A DNA stretch of 64,000 bases from Burkholderia sp. BCC0322 (GCF_902833045.1 NZ_CADFDU010000001.1:372001-436000); one strand, 5' to 3'. Shown: positions 43,808 through 52,883, counted from the stretch's first letter. A program made the numbers and translations. The notes: generated from the letters alone by a model not told the origin.

Positions 43808-44728
43808 ATGTCGACATCACCCGCCCGTCAGTGGGGCCTTGAAGAAATCGTCGCCGGCTTGCGCGAGTCGCGCGAGGAACTCCATCGCACGCGCCATCCG
43901 CGCGGCATCCGCGAACTGCCGTCGCGCGATGCGATCTGCAAGATTGTGACCGGCCTGCGCGCGTCGATGTTTCCGACGCACTACGGCGCACCGGATCTGA
44001 CCGACGAAAGCGTCGACTTCTACGTCGGTCACACGCTCGAAAGCACGCTGCGCATTCTGTCCGAACAGATCCGCCGTGCGCTGCCGTTCCTGCCCGAGCA
44101 TGCCGATACGCCGTTCGCCGAGCTCGACGAACGCGCGTTCGAGATCGCGCGCGAATTCGGCCGGCAGTTGCCGGCGGTCCGCGCGCTGCTCGTCAGCGAT
44201 ATCCAGGCCGCGTATGCCGGCGATCCGGCCGCGCAGCACATCACCGAGATCCTGCTGTGCTACCCCGGCGTGCTGGCGATGATGCATCACCGGCTCGCGC
44301 ACGCGCTGCACCAGCTTGGTGTGCCGCTGCTGGCGCGGTTCATCAATGAAATCGCCCACTCGGCCACCGGCATCGACATCCACCCGGGCGCGCAGATCGG
44401 CCCGAGTTTCTTCATCGACCACGGCACGGGCGTCGTGATCGGCGAGACGGCGATCATCGGCGAGCGCGTGCGCGTGTACCAGGCCGTCACGCTGGGTGCG
44501 AAGAGCTTCCCGGCCGATGGCGAAGGGGCATTGGTCAAGGGCAATGCGCGGCACCCGATCGTCGAGGACGACGTGGTGATCTACGCGGGCGCGACGATTC
44601 TCGGCCGCGTGACCATCGGGCGCGGCTCGGTGATCGGCGGCAACGTGTGGCTCACGCACAGCGTGCCGCCCGGCACGAGTGTCGCGCAGGGCAAGGTTCG
44701 CGAAGGCGGGAGCGGCGAGAAGCCGTAA
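43808..44728 (+). CDS. Serine O-acetyltransferase (EpsC/CysE type)
   Basis: A 306-residue enzyme that acetylates serine with acetyl-CoA, the first step of cysteine synthesis. The N-terminal 165 residues are helical; the C-terminal part is a left-handed beta helix of hexapeptide repeats with the catalytic His/Asp region GIDIHPGAQIGPSFFIDHGT, then VVIGETAIIGERVRVYQAVTLGAK and the cap region GGNVWLTHSVPPGTSV. It lacks the long CysE C-terminal tail that binds cysteine synthase. It may supplement a chromosomal cysE. Confidence 0.9.
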   Translation: MSTSPARQWGLEEIVAGLRESREELHRTRHPRGIRELPSRDAICKIVTGLRASMFPTHYGAPDLTDESVDFYVGHTLESTLRILSEQIRRALPFLPEHADTPFAELDERAFEIAREFGRQLPAVRALLVSDIQAAYAGDPAAQHITEILLCYPGVLAMMHHRLAHALHQLGVPLLARFINEIAHSATGIDIHPGAQIGPSFFIDHGTGVVIGETAIIGERVRVYQAVTLGAKSFPADGEGALVKGNARHPIVEDDVVIYAGATILGRVTIGRGSVIGGNVWLTHSVPPGTSVAQGKVREGGSGEKP

Positions 44729-44732
44729 CGCG

Positions 44733-44758
44733 GCGCGCGGCGGCCGGCCGCCGCGCGC
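44733..44758. terminator. Perfect 26-bp GC palindrome between convergent genes
   Basis: A perfect palindrome of 13 bp per arm (GCGCGCGGCGGCC on each strand) lies between the convergent stops at 44728 and 44764. It has no loop bases other than its own centre, so it can form a strong hairpin on both transcripts. Confidence 0.7.
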
Positions 44759-44763
44759 GTCGG

Positions 44764-45567
44764 TCAGTGCTTGCCGTCGGGCGCGCGGTGCTTGTACAGC
44801 ACATCCTGGTCGACGCGGATCAGGTTCTGCCCCGCATCGACGACGAAGTCCACCCCGTTGTACGCGTTGCCCGTCAGCATCAGGATCGCGCTCGCGACGT
44901 CGTCGGGGCCGGCGATGCGTGCGAGCGGCGTCGATGCGCGGCTCGCGTGTTCGAAGTCGGCCTGCGTCTGGTCGTCGCTCGGCAGCATCAGCCCGGGGAA
45001 TACCGCGTTCACGCGCAGCACCGGCGCGGACGACAGCGCGAGCATCTGCGTGAGGTTGCCGAGCGCGGCCTTCGCGACCGTATAGCTGAAATGGTCGCGG
45101 TGAAAGTTTTCCTTGATCTTCTGGTCGACCACATTCACGACGACACCCTGCGTGCCGGCCGCGCGGGCCCGTTCGTAGAACGCGCGCGTGAGCAGGATCG
45201 GCGCGCGGCAGTTGACCGCCCACGCCTGGTCGAACGCGGCGAGGTCGAAGCTCGGGAAATGGTCCTGCCAGAACACCGATGCGTTGTTGACGAGCACGTC
45301 GAGGCGCCCGAAGCGCGCATACACCTGGTCGATCAGCGCGGAGATCTGGGCGGCGTCCGACAGGTCGGCCTGCAGCGCTACCGAATCGTGCCCGCCCTCG
45401 GCGATCGCACGGGCCGCTGCCTGGGCGGCATCGGCCGAACGGTCGTAATGCACCGCGGTGCGATAGCCGTGCGCGGCGAAATACTCGGCGAACGCGCGCC
45501 CGGCCCGGCGCGCGGCGCCGGTCACGAGCACGACGGGCGCGTGCGCCGTTTGCTTCGTCTGCTCCAT
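44764..45567 (-). CDS. folM: SDR, dihydromonapterin/dihydrofolate reductase-like (FolM)
   Basis: A 267-residue short-chain dehydrogenase. It has the loop TGAARRAGRAFAEYF (the RRxG form seen in pteridine reductases, where Arg contacts NADPH), VNNAS in LVNNASVFWQDHF, and the active-site SYTVAKAALGNL. Its ATG overlaps the folE stop by one base (TAATG). Fused transcription with GTP cyclohydrolase I supports a pteridine role: FolM reduces dihydromonapterin to the tetrahydro cofactor (used by phenylalanine hydroxylase) or weakly dihydrofolate. Confidence 0.8.
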   Translation of the reverse strand: MEQTKQTAHAPVVLVTGAARRAGRAFAEYFAAHGYRTAVHYDRSADAAQAAARAIAEGGHDSVALQADLSDAAQISALIDQVYARFGRLDVLVNNASVFWQDHFPSFDLAAFDQAWAVNCRAPILLTRAFYERARAAGTQGVVVNVVDQKIKENFHRDHFSYTVAKAALGNLTQMLALSSAPVLRVNAVFPGLMLPSDDQTQADFEHASRASTPLARIAGPDDVASAILMLTGNAYNGVDFVVDAGQNLIRVDQDVLYKHRAPDGKH

Positions 45568-46199
45568 TACGTATTCGTCAGGTTGACTGAAGAAGGATTG
45601 GCGACGATCGACAGGAATTCGCGCCGTGTCGACGGATCGGTGCGGAACGTGCCGAGCATGCGCGACGTGACCATCTCGACGCCCGGCTTGTGCACGCCGC
45701 GCGTCGAAATGCACTGGTGCGCGGCTTCGAGGATCACGCCGACGCCCTTCGGCTGCAGCACGTCGAACAGCGTGTCGGCGATCTGCACGGTCATCTTTTC
45801 CTGGATCTGCAGGCGCTTCGCGAACGCGTCGACGAGGCGTGCAAGCTTCGAGATGCCGACCACGCGATGATTCGGCAGATACGCGACGTGCGCGCGGCCG
45901 ATGATCGGCACCATGTGGTGCTCGCAGTAGCTCTCGAAGCGGATGTCCTTCAGCACGATCATTTCGTCGTAGCCGTCGACTTCGCTGAACGTGCGCGCGA
46001 GGATGTCGCGCGGCTCCAGCGCATAGCCGGCGAAGAACTGCTCATAGGCGCGCACGACACGGGCGGGCGTGTCGATCAGGCCTTCGCGCGCGGGATCGTC
46101 ACCGGCCCAGCGCAACAGCACGCGAACCGCGGCTTCTGCTTCTTCACGGCTCGGGCGGGATGCGGCCGTTTCGGCCGGTGCGGACTTCTTTTTACCCAT
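45567..46199 (-). CDS. folE: GTP cyclohydrolase I
   Basis: A 210-residue enzyme that opens and rearranges GTP to dihydroneopterin triphosphate, the first step to folate and pterins. Zinc and catalytic residues are present: CEHHM (Cys, His), [17 protein letters not shown] and [13 protein letters not shown] (second Cys). Length fits the bacterial homodecamer subunit. The N-terminal [18 protein letters not shown] is a disordered extension. It is first in a two-gene operon with folM. Confidence 0.93.
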   Translation of the reverse strand: MGKKKSAPAETAASRPSREEAEAAVRVLLRWAGDDPAREGLIDTPARVVRAYEQFFAGYALEPRDILARTFSEVDGYDEMIVLKDIRFESYCEHHMVPIIGRAHVAYLPNHRVVGISKLARLVDAFAKRLQIQEKMTVQIADTLFDVLQPKGVGVILEAAHQCISTRGVHKPGVEMVTSRMLGTFRTDPSTRREFLSIVANPSSVNLTNT

Positions 46200-46288
46200 C
46201 TATCTGCTCCATCGAATGCCGCCGCCGGGGCGGCGCGGAATCCGGGCATTGTTTCATGCTTTCGCGGGGCGTGCGCGAGGCCTGGCGC

Positions 46289-47215
46289 TCACTTCGGCCA
46301 TTCGTCCTGCTCGTCGTTGAACAGCGACGCGACCACGCCGCGCAGCCACGCGGTACGCGGATCGTTGTGGTACTTGCGATGCCAGTGCTGCTTCAGGTCG
46401 AAGCGCGGCAGGGCGAGCGGCGGCTCGACGGGCACGATGAACGCATGCTCGGCCGCATACGCGTAGCCGATCGCATGCGGGACCGTCGCGATCAGGTCGG
46501 TGCGGCTCAGGATGAACGGCAGGCTCATGAAGTGCGGCGTCTCGAGCACCGCGCGGCGCTGCATGCGCTGCTTCGCGAGATATTTCTCGAGCACCTCCTG
46601 GCTGCGGCCTTCGGCGCGTACGACCGCATGTCCGCACGTGAGGAACTGCTCGACCGTGAACGGCGGCGCCTGCTCGAACGGATGGCCGCGCCGCATCAGG
46701 CAGACGAACCGGTGCGTGAACAACCGCTGCTGGAAGAAGTTGTTGCCGTCGAGATCCGGGAAGTAGCCCACCGCGAGATCGATCGACCCGGCCTCGAGGC
46801 CGCGCCCGACTTCGTCGTGCGCGAGCGAGACCGAGCGCAGGTTCGCGTGCGGCGCGCGCGTCGCGAACGCCTGCAGCAGCTTCGGCAGGAACACGATCTC
46901 GCCGACGTCCGACAGCGCGATCGAGAACGTATGCGTGCTCGCGGCCGGATCGAAGTCGTGCGGCGCGACGAGGCCGCGCTCGATCTGCGCAAGCGCGTCG
47001 CGGGCGGCCGGCAGCAGCGCGAGCGCGCGCGGCGTCGGCTCCATCCCGCGCGACGTGCGCACGAACAGCGGATCGCCGAAGTACGCGCGCAGGCGGCCGA
47101 GCGCCGTGCTCACGCGCGGCTGGCTGACGCCGAGCAGGTCGCCGGCGCGGCTCACGTTGCGCGTGTCGTCGAGCGCGACGAGGTAGGGAATGAGGTTCAG
47201 ATCGAGCGCTTCCAT
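46289..47215 (-). CDS. LysR-family regulator, divergent from pobA
   Basis: A 308-residue LysR protein of the NodD/LinR-like branch: MEALDLNLIPYLVALDDTRN, then the HTH VSRAGDLLGVSQPRVSTALGRLR and an effector domain (THTFSIALSDVGEIVFLPKLL). It is divergent from pobA with 165 bp between starts, so it probably activates 4-hydroxybenzoate hydroxylase in response to 4-hydroxybenzoate. Pseudomonas and Acinetobacter use an AraC- or IclR-type PobR instead; the LysR arrangement is common in Burkholderia. Confidence 0.87.
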   Translation of the reverse strand: MEALDLNLIPYLVALDDTRNVSRAGDLLGVSQPRVSTALGRLRAYFGDPLFVRTSRGMEPTPRALALLPAARDALAQIERGLVAPHDFDPAASTHTFSIALSDVGEIVFLPKLLQAFATRAPHANLRSVSLAHDEVGRGLEAGSIDLAVGYFPDLDGNNFFQQRLFTHRFVCLMRRGHPFEQAPPFTVEQFLTCGHAVVRAEGRSQEVLEKYLAKQRMQRRAVLETPHFMSLPFILSRTDLIATVPHAIGYAYAAEHAFIVPVEPPLALPRFDLKQHWHRKYHNDPRTAWLRGVVASLFNDEQDEWPK

Positions 47216-47332
47216 CGCCAGGCCAGTATCTTCAAAACGTATACAACATATCTCCTGAATCGCGTTGCCGCATAGTCGGGAAAGCGCTCAAATGTGTTCC
47301 ATTACTCGAACCAATGTTCCGCAAAGCATGGG

Positions 47333-47365
47333 ACCGGAGTAAGCGCTGAAGCGCTAACTCCGGTC
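47333..47365 (+). promoter_or_regulatory. Long inverted repeat immediately upstream of pobA
   Basis: Left arm ACCGGAGTTAAGCGCT and right arm AGCGCTAACTCCGGT are reverse complements apart from one extra A, separated by only GA. It ends 16 bp before the pobA ATG and 4 bp before its AGGAG. It could be an operator for the LysR protein or another regulator, or a leader hairpin in the mRNA. Confidence 0.65.
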
Positions 47366-47380
47366 GACAGGAGACAAACA

Positions 47381-48613
47381 ATGCGCACTCAAGTTGCAAT
47401 CATCGGCGCCGGTCCGTCCGGCCTTCTGCTTTCCCATCTGCTGCGCCTGCAAGGCGTCGATTCCATCCTCGTCGAAGCACGTTCGCGCGAATACTGCGAG
47501 AACCGCATCCGCGCCGGCGTGCTGGAGCAGGGTACGGTCGACACGCTGAACGAAGCCGGCCTCGGCGACCGGATGCGCCGCGAAGGGCTCGAGCACCACG
47601 GCATCGAGCTGCTGTTCTCCGGGCAGCGCCACCGCATCGGCCTGTCCGCGTTGACCGGCGGGCGGGCGATCACCGTGTACAGCCAGCATGAAGTGGTGCG
47701 CGACCTGATCGCGGCCGGCGTCGAGCATGGCCACGCGATGCACTTCGAAGTGAGCGACGTTGCGTTGCACGACGTCGAAGGCGAACACCCGTTCGTCACG
47801 TTCAAGCATGCCGACGGCCGCGAAGACCGCATCGACTGCGACTACATCGCCGGCTGCGACGGCTTCCACGGCATCGCGCGCCAGACGATTCCGGTCGAGC
47901 GGCTGAACACGTTCGAGCGCGTCTACCCGTTCGCGTGGCTCGGCATCCTCGCCGATGCGGCGCCGTCGCTCGACGAACTCGTCTATGCGCATCACGACAA
48001 CGGTTTCGCGCTGTTCTCGATGCGCTCGCCGACGGTCACGCGCTTGTACCTGCAGTGCAAGCCTGATGAAGACCTCACCGAATGGTCCGACGCGCGGATC
48101 TGGGACGAGTTGCACACGCGCTTCTCGAACGACACGGGCTGGACGCCGACCGAGGGCCGGATCACGCAGAAAAGCGTGACGCCGATGCGCAGCTTCGTGT
48201 CCGAGACGATGCAGCACGGACGCCTGTTCCTCGCCGGCGACGCCGCGCACATCGTGCCGCCGACCGGCGCGAAGGGGATGAACCTGGCAGTGGCCGACGT
48301 CCGCGCGCTGTCCCGCGCGCTCGGTGCGCGCTACCGGACGGGCGATGCGACGCCGCTCGACCGGTATTCGGCGACCTGCCTCGAACGCGTGTGGCGCGCC
48401 GAGCACTTCTCGTACTTCATGACGAACATGTTGCATGCGTCGCCGGAGGATTCGCCGTTCGTCAATCGCCTGAAGTTTGCCGAGCTGAAATACGTGACGC
48501 GCTCGCGGGCCGCCGCGCAGTCGCTTGCCGAAAACTACGTCGGGCTGCCGTTCGACGATGTGACGGCCCCCGAGGCAACCCGCCTTGACAACGCGCTGTG
48601 CGCGACTCTATGA
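47381..48613 (+). CDS. pobA: 4-hydroxybenzoate 3-monooxygenase
   Basis: A 410-residue FAD enzyme that hydroxylates 4-hydroxybenzoate to protocatechuate with NADPH and O2. Motifs: FAD loop IIGAGPSGLLLSHLL (residues about 7-21), ENRIRAGVLEQGTVDTL, the DG motif in GCDGFHGIARQ and the second FAD motif LAGDAAHIVPPTGAKGMN. It has an AGGAG site 6 bases upstream of ATG 47381. It feeds protocatechuate to the pca genes that follow. Length is slightly above Pseudomonas PobA (394). Confidence 0.95.
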   Translation: MRTQVAIIGAGPSGLLLSHLLRLQGVDSILVEARSREYCENRIRAGVLEQGTVDTLNEAGLGDRMRREGLEHHGIELLFSGQRHRIGLSALTGGRAITVYSQHEVVRDLIAAGVEHGHAMHFEVSDVALHDVEGEHPFVTFKHADGREDRIDCDYIAGCDGFHGIARQTIPVERLNTFERVYPFAWLGILADAAPSLDELVYAHHDNGFALFSMRSPTVTRLYLQCKPDEDLTEWSDARIWDELHTRFSNDTGWTPTEGRITQKSVTPMRSFVSETMQHGRLFLAGDAAHIVPPTGAKGMNLAVADVRALSRALGARYRTGDATPLDRYSATCLERVWRAEHFSYFMTNMLHASPEDSPFVNRLKFAELKYVTRSRAAAQSLAENYVGLPFDDVTAPEATRLDNALCATL

Positions 48614-48622
48614 TCGGCCATC

Positions 48623-48656
48623 GTTCGCTAAACGAATCTAGGTTCGAATAGCGAAC
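48623..48656 (+). promoter_or_regulatory. Double TTCG-N5-CGAA operator upstream of pcaI
   Basis: Two palindromes TTCGCTAAACGAA (48624-48636) and TTCGAATAGCGAA (48643-48655) stand 19 bp apart and are also arms of one larger perfect outer inverted repeat GTTCGCTA / TAGCGAAC. Palindromic TTCG-type sites of this form are bound by IclR-family regulators of protocatechuate genes (PcaR/PcaU type). It lies about 100 bp before pcaI. No IclR gene is in the window. Confidence 0.7.
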
Positions 48657-48754
48657 AAAACCGGGATCGAGATCGGCCCCGGCGCGGCACGCGGCACGCG
48701 CGTGTCCCCTCGACAGGCCGCGCACCGAGCCGCGGGTTCGTATCAGGAAGAGAC

Positions 48755-49468
48755 ATGGTCAACAAGATTTTCGAATCGCTTCAGTCGGCGGTGGCCGACA
48801 TCCACGACGGCGCGACAATCATGATCGGCGGCTTCGGCACGGCAGGCATGCCGTCCGAGCTGATCGACGCGCTGATCGAACAGGGCGCGCGCGACCTGAC
48901 GATCGTCAACAACAACGCGGGCAACGGCGAGACGGGCCTGGCGGCGCTGCTGAAGGCGAAGCAGGTGCGCAAGATCATCTGTTCGTTCCCGCGCCAGAGC
49001 GACTCGCAGGTGTTCGACGGGCTGTACCGCGCCGGCGAGATCGAGCTGGAGCTCGTGCCGCAGGGCAACCTCGCGGAGCGCATCCGCGCGGCGGGCGCCG
49101 GCATCGGCGGCTTCTTCACGCCGACCGGCTACGGCACCAAGCTCGCGGAAGGCAAGGAAACGCGCGTGATCGACGGCAAGCCGTATGTGTTCGAGACGCC
49201 GATCCACGCCGATTTCGCGCTCGTGAAGGCGTACAAGGGCGATCGCTGGGGCAATCTCGTGTATCGCAAGACCGCGCGCAATTTCGGGCCGATCATGGCC
49301 AGCGCCGCGAAGGTCGCGATCGTGCAAGTGTCGGAAGTCGTGCCGCTCGGCGCGCTGAACCCGGAACACATCGTGACGCCGGGCATTTTCGTCCAGCGCG
49401 TCGTCGAGGTGCCGCAGGCCGCGCACGCGGCCGAGCTGGCCGCCGAACACGCATCGCAAGCCGCCTGA
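48755..49468 (+). CDS. pcaI: 3-oxoadipate CoA-transferase, alpha subunit
   Basis: A 237-residue class I CoA-transferase subunit. The N-terminal MVNKIFESLQSAVADIHDGATIMIGGFGTAGMP carries the coenzyme-A G-G-F-G-x-A-G loop, and GFFTPTGYGTKLAEGKE is a second family block. With PcaJ it moves CoA from succinyl-CoA to 3-oxoadipate, the last but one step of the beta-ketoadipate pathway. First gene after the candidate operator; 11 bp before pcaJ. Confidence 0.93.
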   Translation: MVNKIFESLQSAVADIHDGATIMIGGFGTAGMPSELIDALIEQGARDLTIVNNNAGNGETGLAALLKAKQVRKIICSFPRQSDSQVFDGLYRAGEIELELVPQGNLAERIRAAGAGIGGFFTPTGYGTKLAEGKETRVIDGKPYVFETPIHADFALVKAYKGDRWGNLVYRKTARNFGPIMASAAKVAIVQVSEVVPLGALNPEHIVTPGIFVQRVVEVPQAAHAAELAAEHASQAA

Positions 49469-49479
49469 GGAGACCCGAA

Positions 49480-50136
49480 ATGAAACGACTGACCCGCGAT
49501 GAAATGGCCAAGCGCGTTGCCCAGGACATCCCCGAAGGCGCGTACGTGAACCTCGGCATCGGCGTGCCGACGCTGGTGGCGAACCACCTCGACCGATCCA
49601 AGGAAATCTTCCTGCACAGCGAGAACGGCCTGCTCGGCATGGGCCCCGCACCCGCGCCCGGCGAAGAGGATGACGAACTGATCAACGCCGGCAAGCAGCA
49701 CGTGACGCTGCTCACCGGCGGCGCGTATTTCCACCATGCGGATTCGTTCGCGATGATGCGCGGCGGTCACCTCGACTACTGCGTGCTCGGCGCGTTCCAG
49801 GTATCCGCGACCGGCGACCTCGCGAACTGGCATACGGGTGCGCCCGATGCGATTCCGGCGGTTGGCGGCGCGATGGACCTCGCGATCGGCGCGAAGCAGG
49901 TGTTCGTGATGATGGAGCACCTGACGAAGCAGGGCGAGAGCAAGATCGTCGCGCAGTGCTCGTATCCGGTCACCGGCGTGCAATGCGTAAGCCGCATTTA
50001 TACGGATCTCGCCGTGCTCGACGTGACGGCCGACGGTCTTGCCGTGAGCGAGATCTTCACCGACCTGTCGTTCGACGAACTGCAGACGCTGACCGGCGTG
50101 CCGCTGATCGACGCGACGCAAAAGGCCGCTGCCTGA
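49480..50136 (+). CDS. pcaJ: 3-oxoadipate CoA-transferase, beta subunit
   Basis: A 218-residue partner of PcaI. The catalytic glutamate that forms the CoA thioester is in LHSENGLLGMGP, and GAYVNLGIGVPTLVANHL and RGGHLDYCVLGAFQV are family blocks. The start follows an AGGAG site. The pair makes an alpha2-beta2 or larger complex in the cytoplasm. Confidence 0.93.
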   Translation: MKRLTRDEMAKRVAQDIPEGAYVNLGIGVPTLVANHLDRSKEIFLHSENGLLGMGPAPAPGEEDDELINAGKQHVTLLTGGAYFHHADSFAMMRGGHLDYCVLGAFQVSATGDLANWHTGAPDAIPAVGGAMDLAIGAKQVFVMMEHLTKQGESKIVAQCSYPVTGVQCVSRIYTDLAVLDVTADGLAVSEIFTDLSFDELQTLTGVPLIDATQKAAA

Positions 50137-50224
50137 ACCGCAGGCGTGCCGGCGCGTGCGCCTGCGCGCATGCCGGCACGCTTGGGTGGACAATAGGCGC
50201 ACGCCGTTTCCCCAATCTGATGCC

Positions 50225-51598
50225 ATGCTCGAAGACAGCGCCAGCCTGACCTCCCTCATCTGCGGCACCGAGCCGCTCAACCGGATCTGGTCGCCTCGCG
50301 CAACGATCCAGCGGATGCTCGACGTCGAGGCCGCGCTCGCGCGTGCGCTCGCCGCGCAGCAGGTGATTCCCGCCGCCGCGGTCGCGCCGATCGAACGCGC
50401 GTGCGATGCCGGCCGGCTCGACGCCGACGCGCTCGCGCACGGCGCGGCGCTTGGCGGCAATCTCGCGATTCCGCTCGTCAAGCAGCTCACCGCGCAGGTG
50501 AAGGCCGACGACCCCGAGGCCGCGAAGTTCGTGCACTGGGGCGCGACGAGCCAGGACATCATCGATACCGCCACCGTGCTGCAGTTGCGCGACACGCTCG
50601 ACGTGCTCGAGCCGATGCTCGACGAAGCGTGCGCATCGCTCGCGACGCTCGCGCGCACGCATCGCGCGACGCCGATGATCGGCCGCACCTGGCTGCAGCA
50701 GGCGCTGCCGATCACGCTCGGCCTGAAATTCGCGCAATGGCTCGATGCGCTGCTGCGCCATCGCACGCGCTTTGCCGAATTGCGCGAGCGTGCGCTCGTT
50801 CTGCAGTTCGGCGGTGCGGCCGGCACGCTCGCGAGCCTGCGCGAGCACGCGCGCGGCGTCACGGCCGCGCTGGCGGCGGACCTGAAGCTCGCGGCGCCGG
50901 CCGTGCCGTGGCATACGCAGCGCGATCGCATTGCGGAAGCCGCATCCTGCTTCGGGATGCTGACCGGTACGCTCGGCAAGATCGCGCGCGACGTGTCGCT
51001 GCAGATGCAGACTGAAGTCGGCGAGCTTGGCGAGCCGGCCGCCGCCGGCAAGGGCGGCTCGTCGACGATGCCGCACAAGCGCAACCCGGTCGGCTGCGCG
51101 GCCGTGCTGACGGCTGCCGTGCGCGCACCGAACCTCGTCGCGACGGTGTTCGCGGGCATGGTCCAGGAACATGAGCGCGCACTCGGCGGCTGGCAGGCCG
51201 AATGGGATGCATTGCCCGACCTCGCGCGCCTGACCGGCGGCGCGCTCGCGCAGATCGCGCAGATCGTCGCGGGCCTCGACGTGAACACCGAACGCCTGGC
51301 CGCGAACCTCGACCTGACGCGCGGGCTGATTCTCGGCGAAGCGGTGATGCTCGCGCTCGGCGACAAGATCGGCCGACTCGACGCGCATCACGTCGTCGAA
51401 CATGCGTCGAAGGAAGCCGTTCGCACCGGCGCGACGCTGTTCGATGTGCTTGCCGCCGACGCGACCGTATCGGCGCACCTCTCGCGCGACGCGCTCGCGC
51501 GGCTGCTCGATCCCGCTCATTACGTCGGCGAGGCGCAGGCCTACGTCGACGCCGTGCTCGCGCTGCACGCGGGCGCGCAATCACCAGGAGAACATTGA
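50225..51598 (+). CDS. pcaB: 3-carboxy-cis,cis-muconate cycloisomerase
   Basis: A 457-residue member of the fumarase/aspartase superfamily; it lactonises 3-carboxy-cis,cis-muconate. The superfamily signature GGSSTMPHKRNP is intact, as is the HWGATSQDIIDTA block with its catalytic-region residues. Start MLEDSASLTSLI at 50225; upstream codons from 50156 are unsupported. Its TGA overlaps the pcaD ATG (TGATG). Confidence 0.93.
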   Translation: MLEDSASLTSLICGTEPLNRIWSPRATIQRMLDVEAALARALAAQQVIPAAAVAPIERACDAGRLDADALAHGAALGGNLAIPLVKQLTAQVKADDPEAAKFVHWGATSQDIIDTATVLQLRDTLDVLEPMLDEACASLATLARTHRATPMIGRTWLQQALPITLGLKFAQWLDALLRHRTRFAELRERALVLQFGGAAGTLASLREHARGVTAALAADLKLAAPAVPWHTQRDRIAEAASCFGMLTGTLGKIARDVSLQMQTEVGELGEPAAAGKGGSSTMPHKRNPVGCAAVLTAAVRAPNLVATVFAGMVQEHERALGGWQAEWDALPDLARLTGGALAQIAQIVAGLDVNTERLAANLDLTRGLILGEAVMLALGDKIGRLDAHHVVEHASKEAVRTGATLFDVLAADATVSAHLSRDALARLLDPAHYVGEAQAYVDAVLALHAGAQSPGEH

Positions 51599-52383
51599 TG
51601 CCATTCGCCACTGTCAACGGCGTGAAACTGCATTACCGGATCGACCGTACCGCGCGCGACGACGCGCCGTGGCTCGTCTTCTCGAACTCGCTCGGCGCCG
51701 ACCTGCAGATGTGGGCACCCCAGATCCGCCCGCTCACGCAGCACTTCAACATCCTGCGCTACGACACGCGCGGCCACGGCCATTCCGATGCGCCGGCCGG
51801 TTCGTACACGATCGACCAGCTCGCCGGCGACGTGATCGGCCTGCTCGACCACGTCGGCATCGCCCGCGCGCATTTCTGCGGGATCTCGATGGGCGGGCTG
51901 ACGGGTGCTGCGCTGGCTGCACGTTTCCCGTCGCGCATCGTTCGCGCGGTGCTGTCGAACACCGCCGCGAAGATCGGATCGCCGGAAGTGTGGGCGCCGC
52001 GTGCGCAGAAGGCGCGTGCCGAAGGGATGGCGGCGCTCGCCGACGCGGTGCTGCCGCGCTGGTTCACGGACGCATTCGTCGAACGCGAGCCGCGTTTGTT
52101 CGATGCGATCCGCGACACCTTCGTGCATACCGACAAGGACGGCTATGCGGCGAACTGCGACGCGCTGAACGCGGCCGACCTGCGCGAAGAAGTGAAAGGC
52201 ATCGCGTTGCCGGTGCTCGTCGTGACCGGCGCGAAGGACATGTCGACGCCGCCCGACCAGGGCCGCGCGCTTGCAGCCGCGATTCCGGGCGCGCGGCACG
52301 TCGAATTCGACGCCGCGCATATTTCGAACATCGAGTGCACCGACGGCTTCAACCGCGCGCTGCTCGATTTCCTGACCGCGTGA
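51598..52383 (+). CDS. pcaD: 3-oxoadipate enol-lactonase
   Basis: A 261-residue alpha/beta hydrolase that opens 3-oxoadipate enol-lactone. Nucleophile Ser in CGISMGGLTG, Asp in VTGAKDMSTPP, His in FDAAHISNIE; oxyanion region FSNSLGADLQMW. It is a stand-alone PcaD, not fused to PcaC as in some actinobacteria. It overlaps pcaB by 1 base and is followed 10 bp later by pcaC. Confidence 0.93.
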   Translation: MPFATVNGVKLHYRIDRTARDDAPWLVFSNSLGADLQMWAPQIRPLTQHFNILRYDTRGHGHSDAPAGSYTIDQLAGDVIGLLDHVGIARAHFCGISMGGLTGAALAARFPSRIVRAVLSNTAAKIGSPEVWAPRAQKARAEGMAALADAVLPRWFTDAFVEREPRLFDAIRDTFVHTDKDGYAANCDALNAADLREEVKGIALPVLVVTGAKDMSTPPDQGRALAAAIPGARHVEFDAAHISNIECTDGFNRALLDFLTA

Positions 52384-52393
52384 GGCACCGGCG

Positions 52394-52780
52394 ATGGACG
52401 ACCAGGAACGTTACGAAGCAGGGATGAAGGTGCGCCGCGCGGTGCTCGGCGACGCGCACGTCGACCGCTCGATCGAGAACCGCACCGAGGTGACCGACGA
52501 ATTCCAGAACCTGATCACGCGCTATGCATGGGGCGAGATCTGGACGCGCGACGGGCTGCCGCGCCATACGCGCAGCCTGCTGACCATCGCGATGATGGTG
52601 GCGCTGAACCGCGGCGAGGAACTCGCGCTGCACCTGCGCGCCGCGCGCAACAACGGCGTGACGCGCGACGAGATCAAGGAAGTGCTGCTGCAGACCGCGA
52701 TCTACTGCGGCGTACCGGCCGCGAACTCCGCGTTCCATCTCGCGGACAAGATCTTCAAGGAACAGGATGCGGCCGGTTAA
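52394..52780 (+). CDS. pcaC: 4-carboxymuconolactone decarboxylase
   Basis: A 128-residue small helical enzyme of the AhpD-like CMD fold; it converts 4-carboxymuconolactone to 3-oxoadipate enol-lactone. MDDQERYEAGMKVRRAVLGDAHVDRS and HLRAARNNGVTRDEIKEVLLQTAIYCGVPA are characteristic. Length is normal (about 130). Followed by a terminator-like hairpin before pcaK. Confidence 0.93.
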   Translation: MDDQERYEAGMKVRRAVLGDAHVDRSIENRTEVTDEFQNLITRYAWGEIWTRDGLPRHTRSLLTIAMMVALNRGEELALHLRAARNNGVTRDEIKEVLLQTAIYCGVPAANSAFHLADKIFKEQDAAG

Positions 52781-52883
52781 GTGCCGGCTGTAGTTCGATG
52801 TCGAGGCGAGGCCGCTGATGGTCGGCGGGCCTCGATGATGAATGATCGCGCCGGCAACGCATCGGCGCGTGAACAGAAGAATG

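Noticed and set aside
49129-51366. Minus-strand 745-aa ORF across pcaI, pcaJ and pcaB
   Set aside because: Ser/Ala/Arg-rich antisense frame spanning three real genes.
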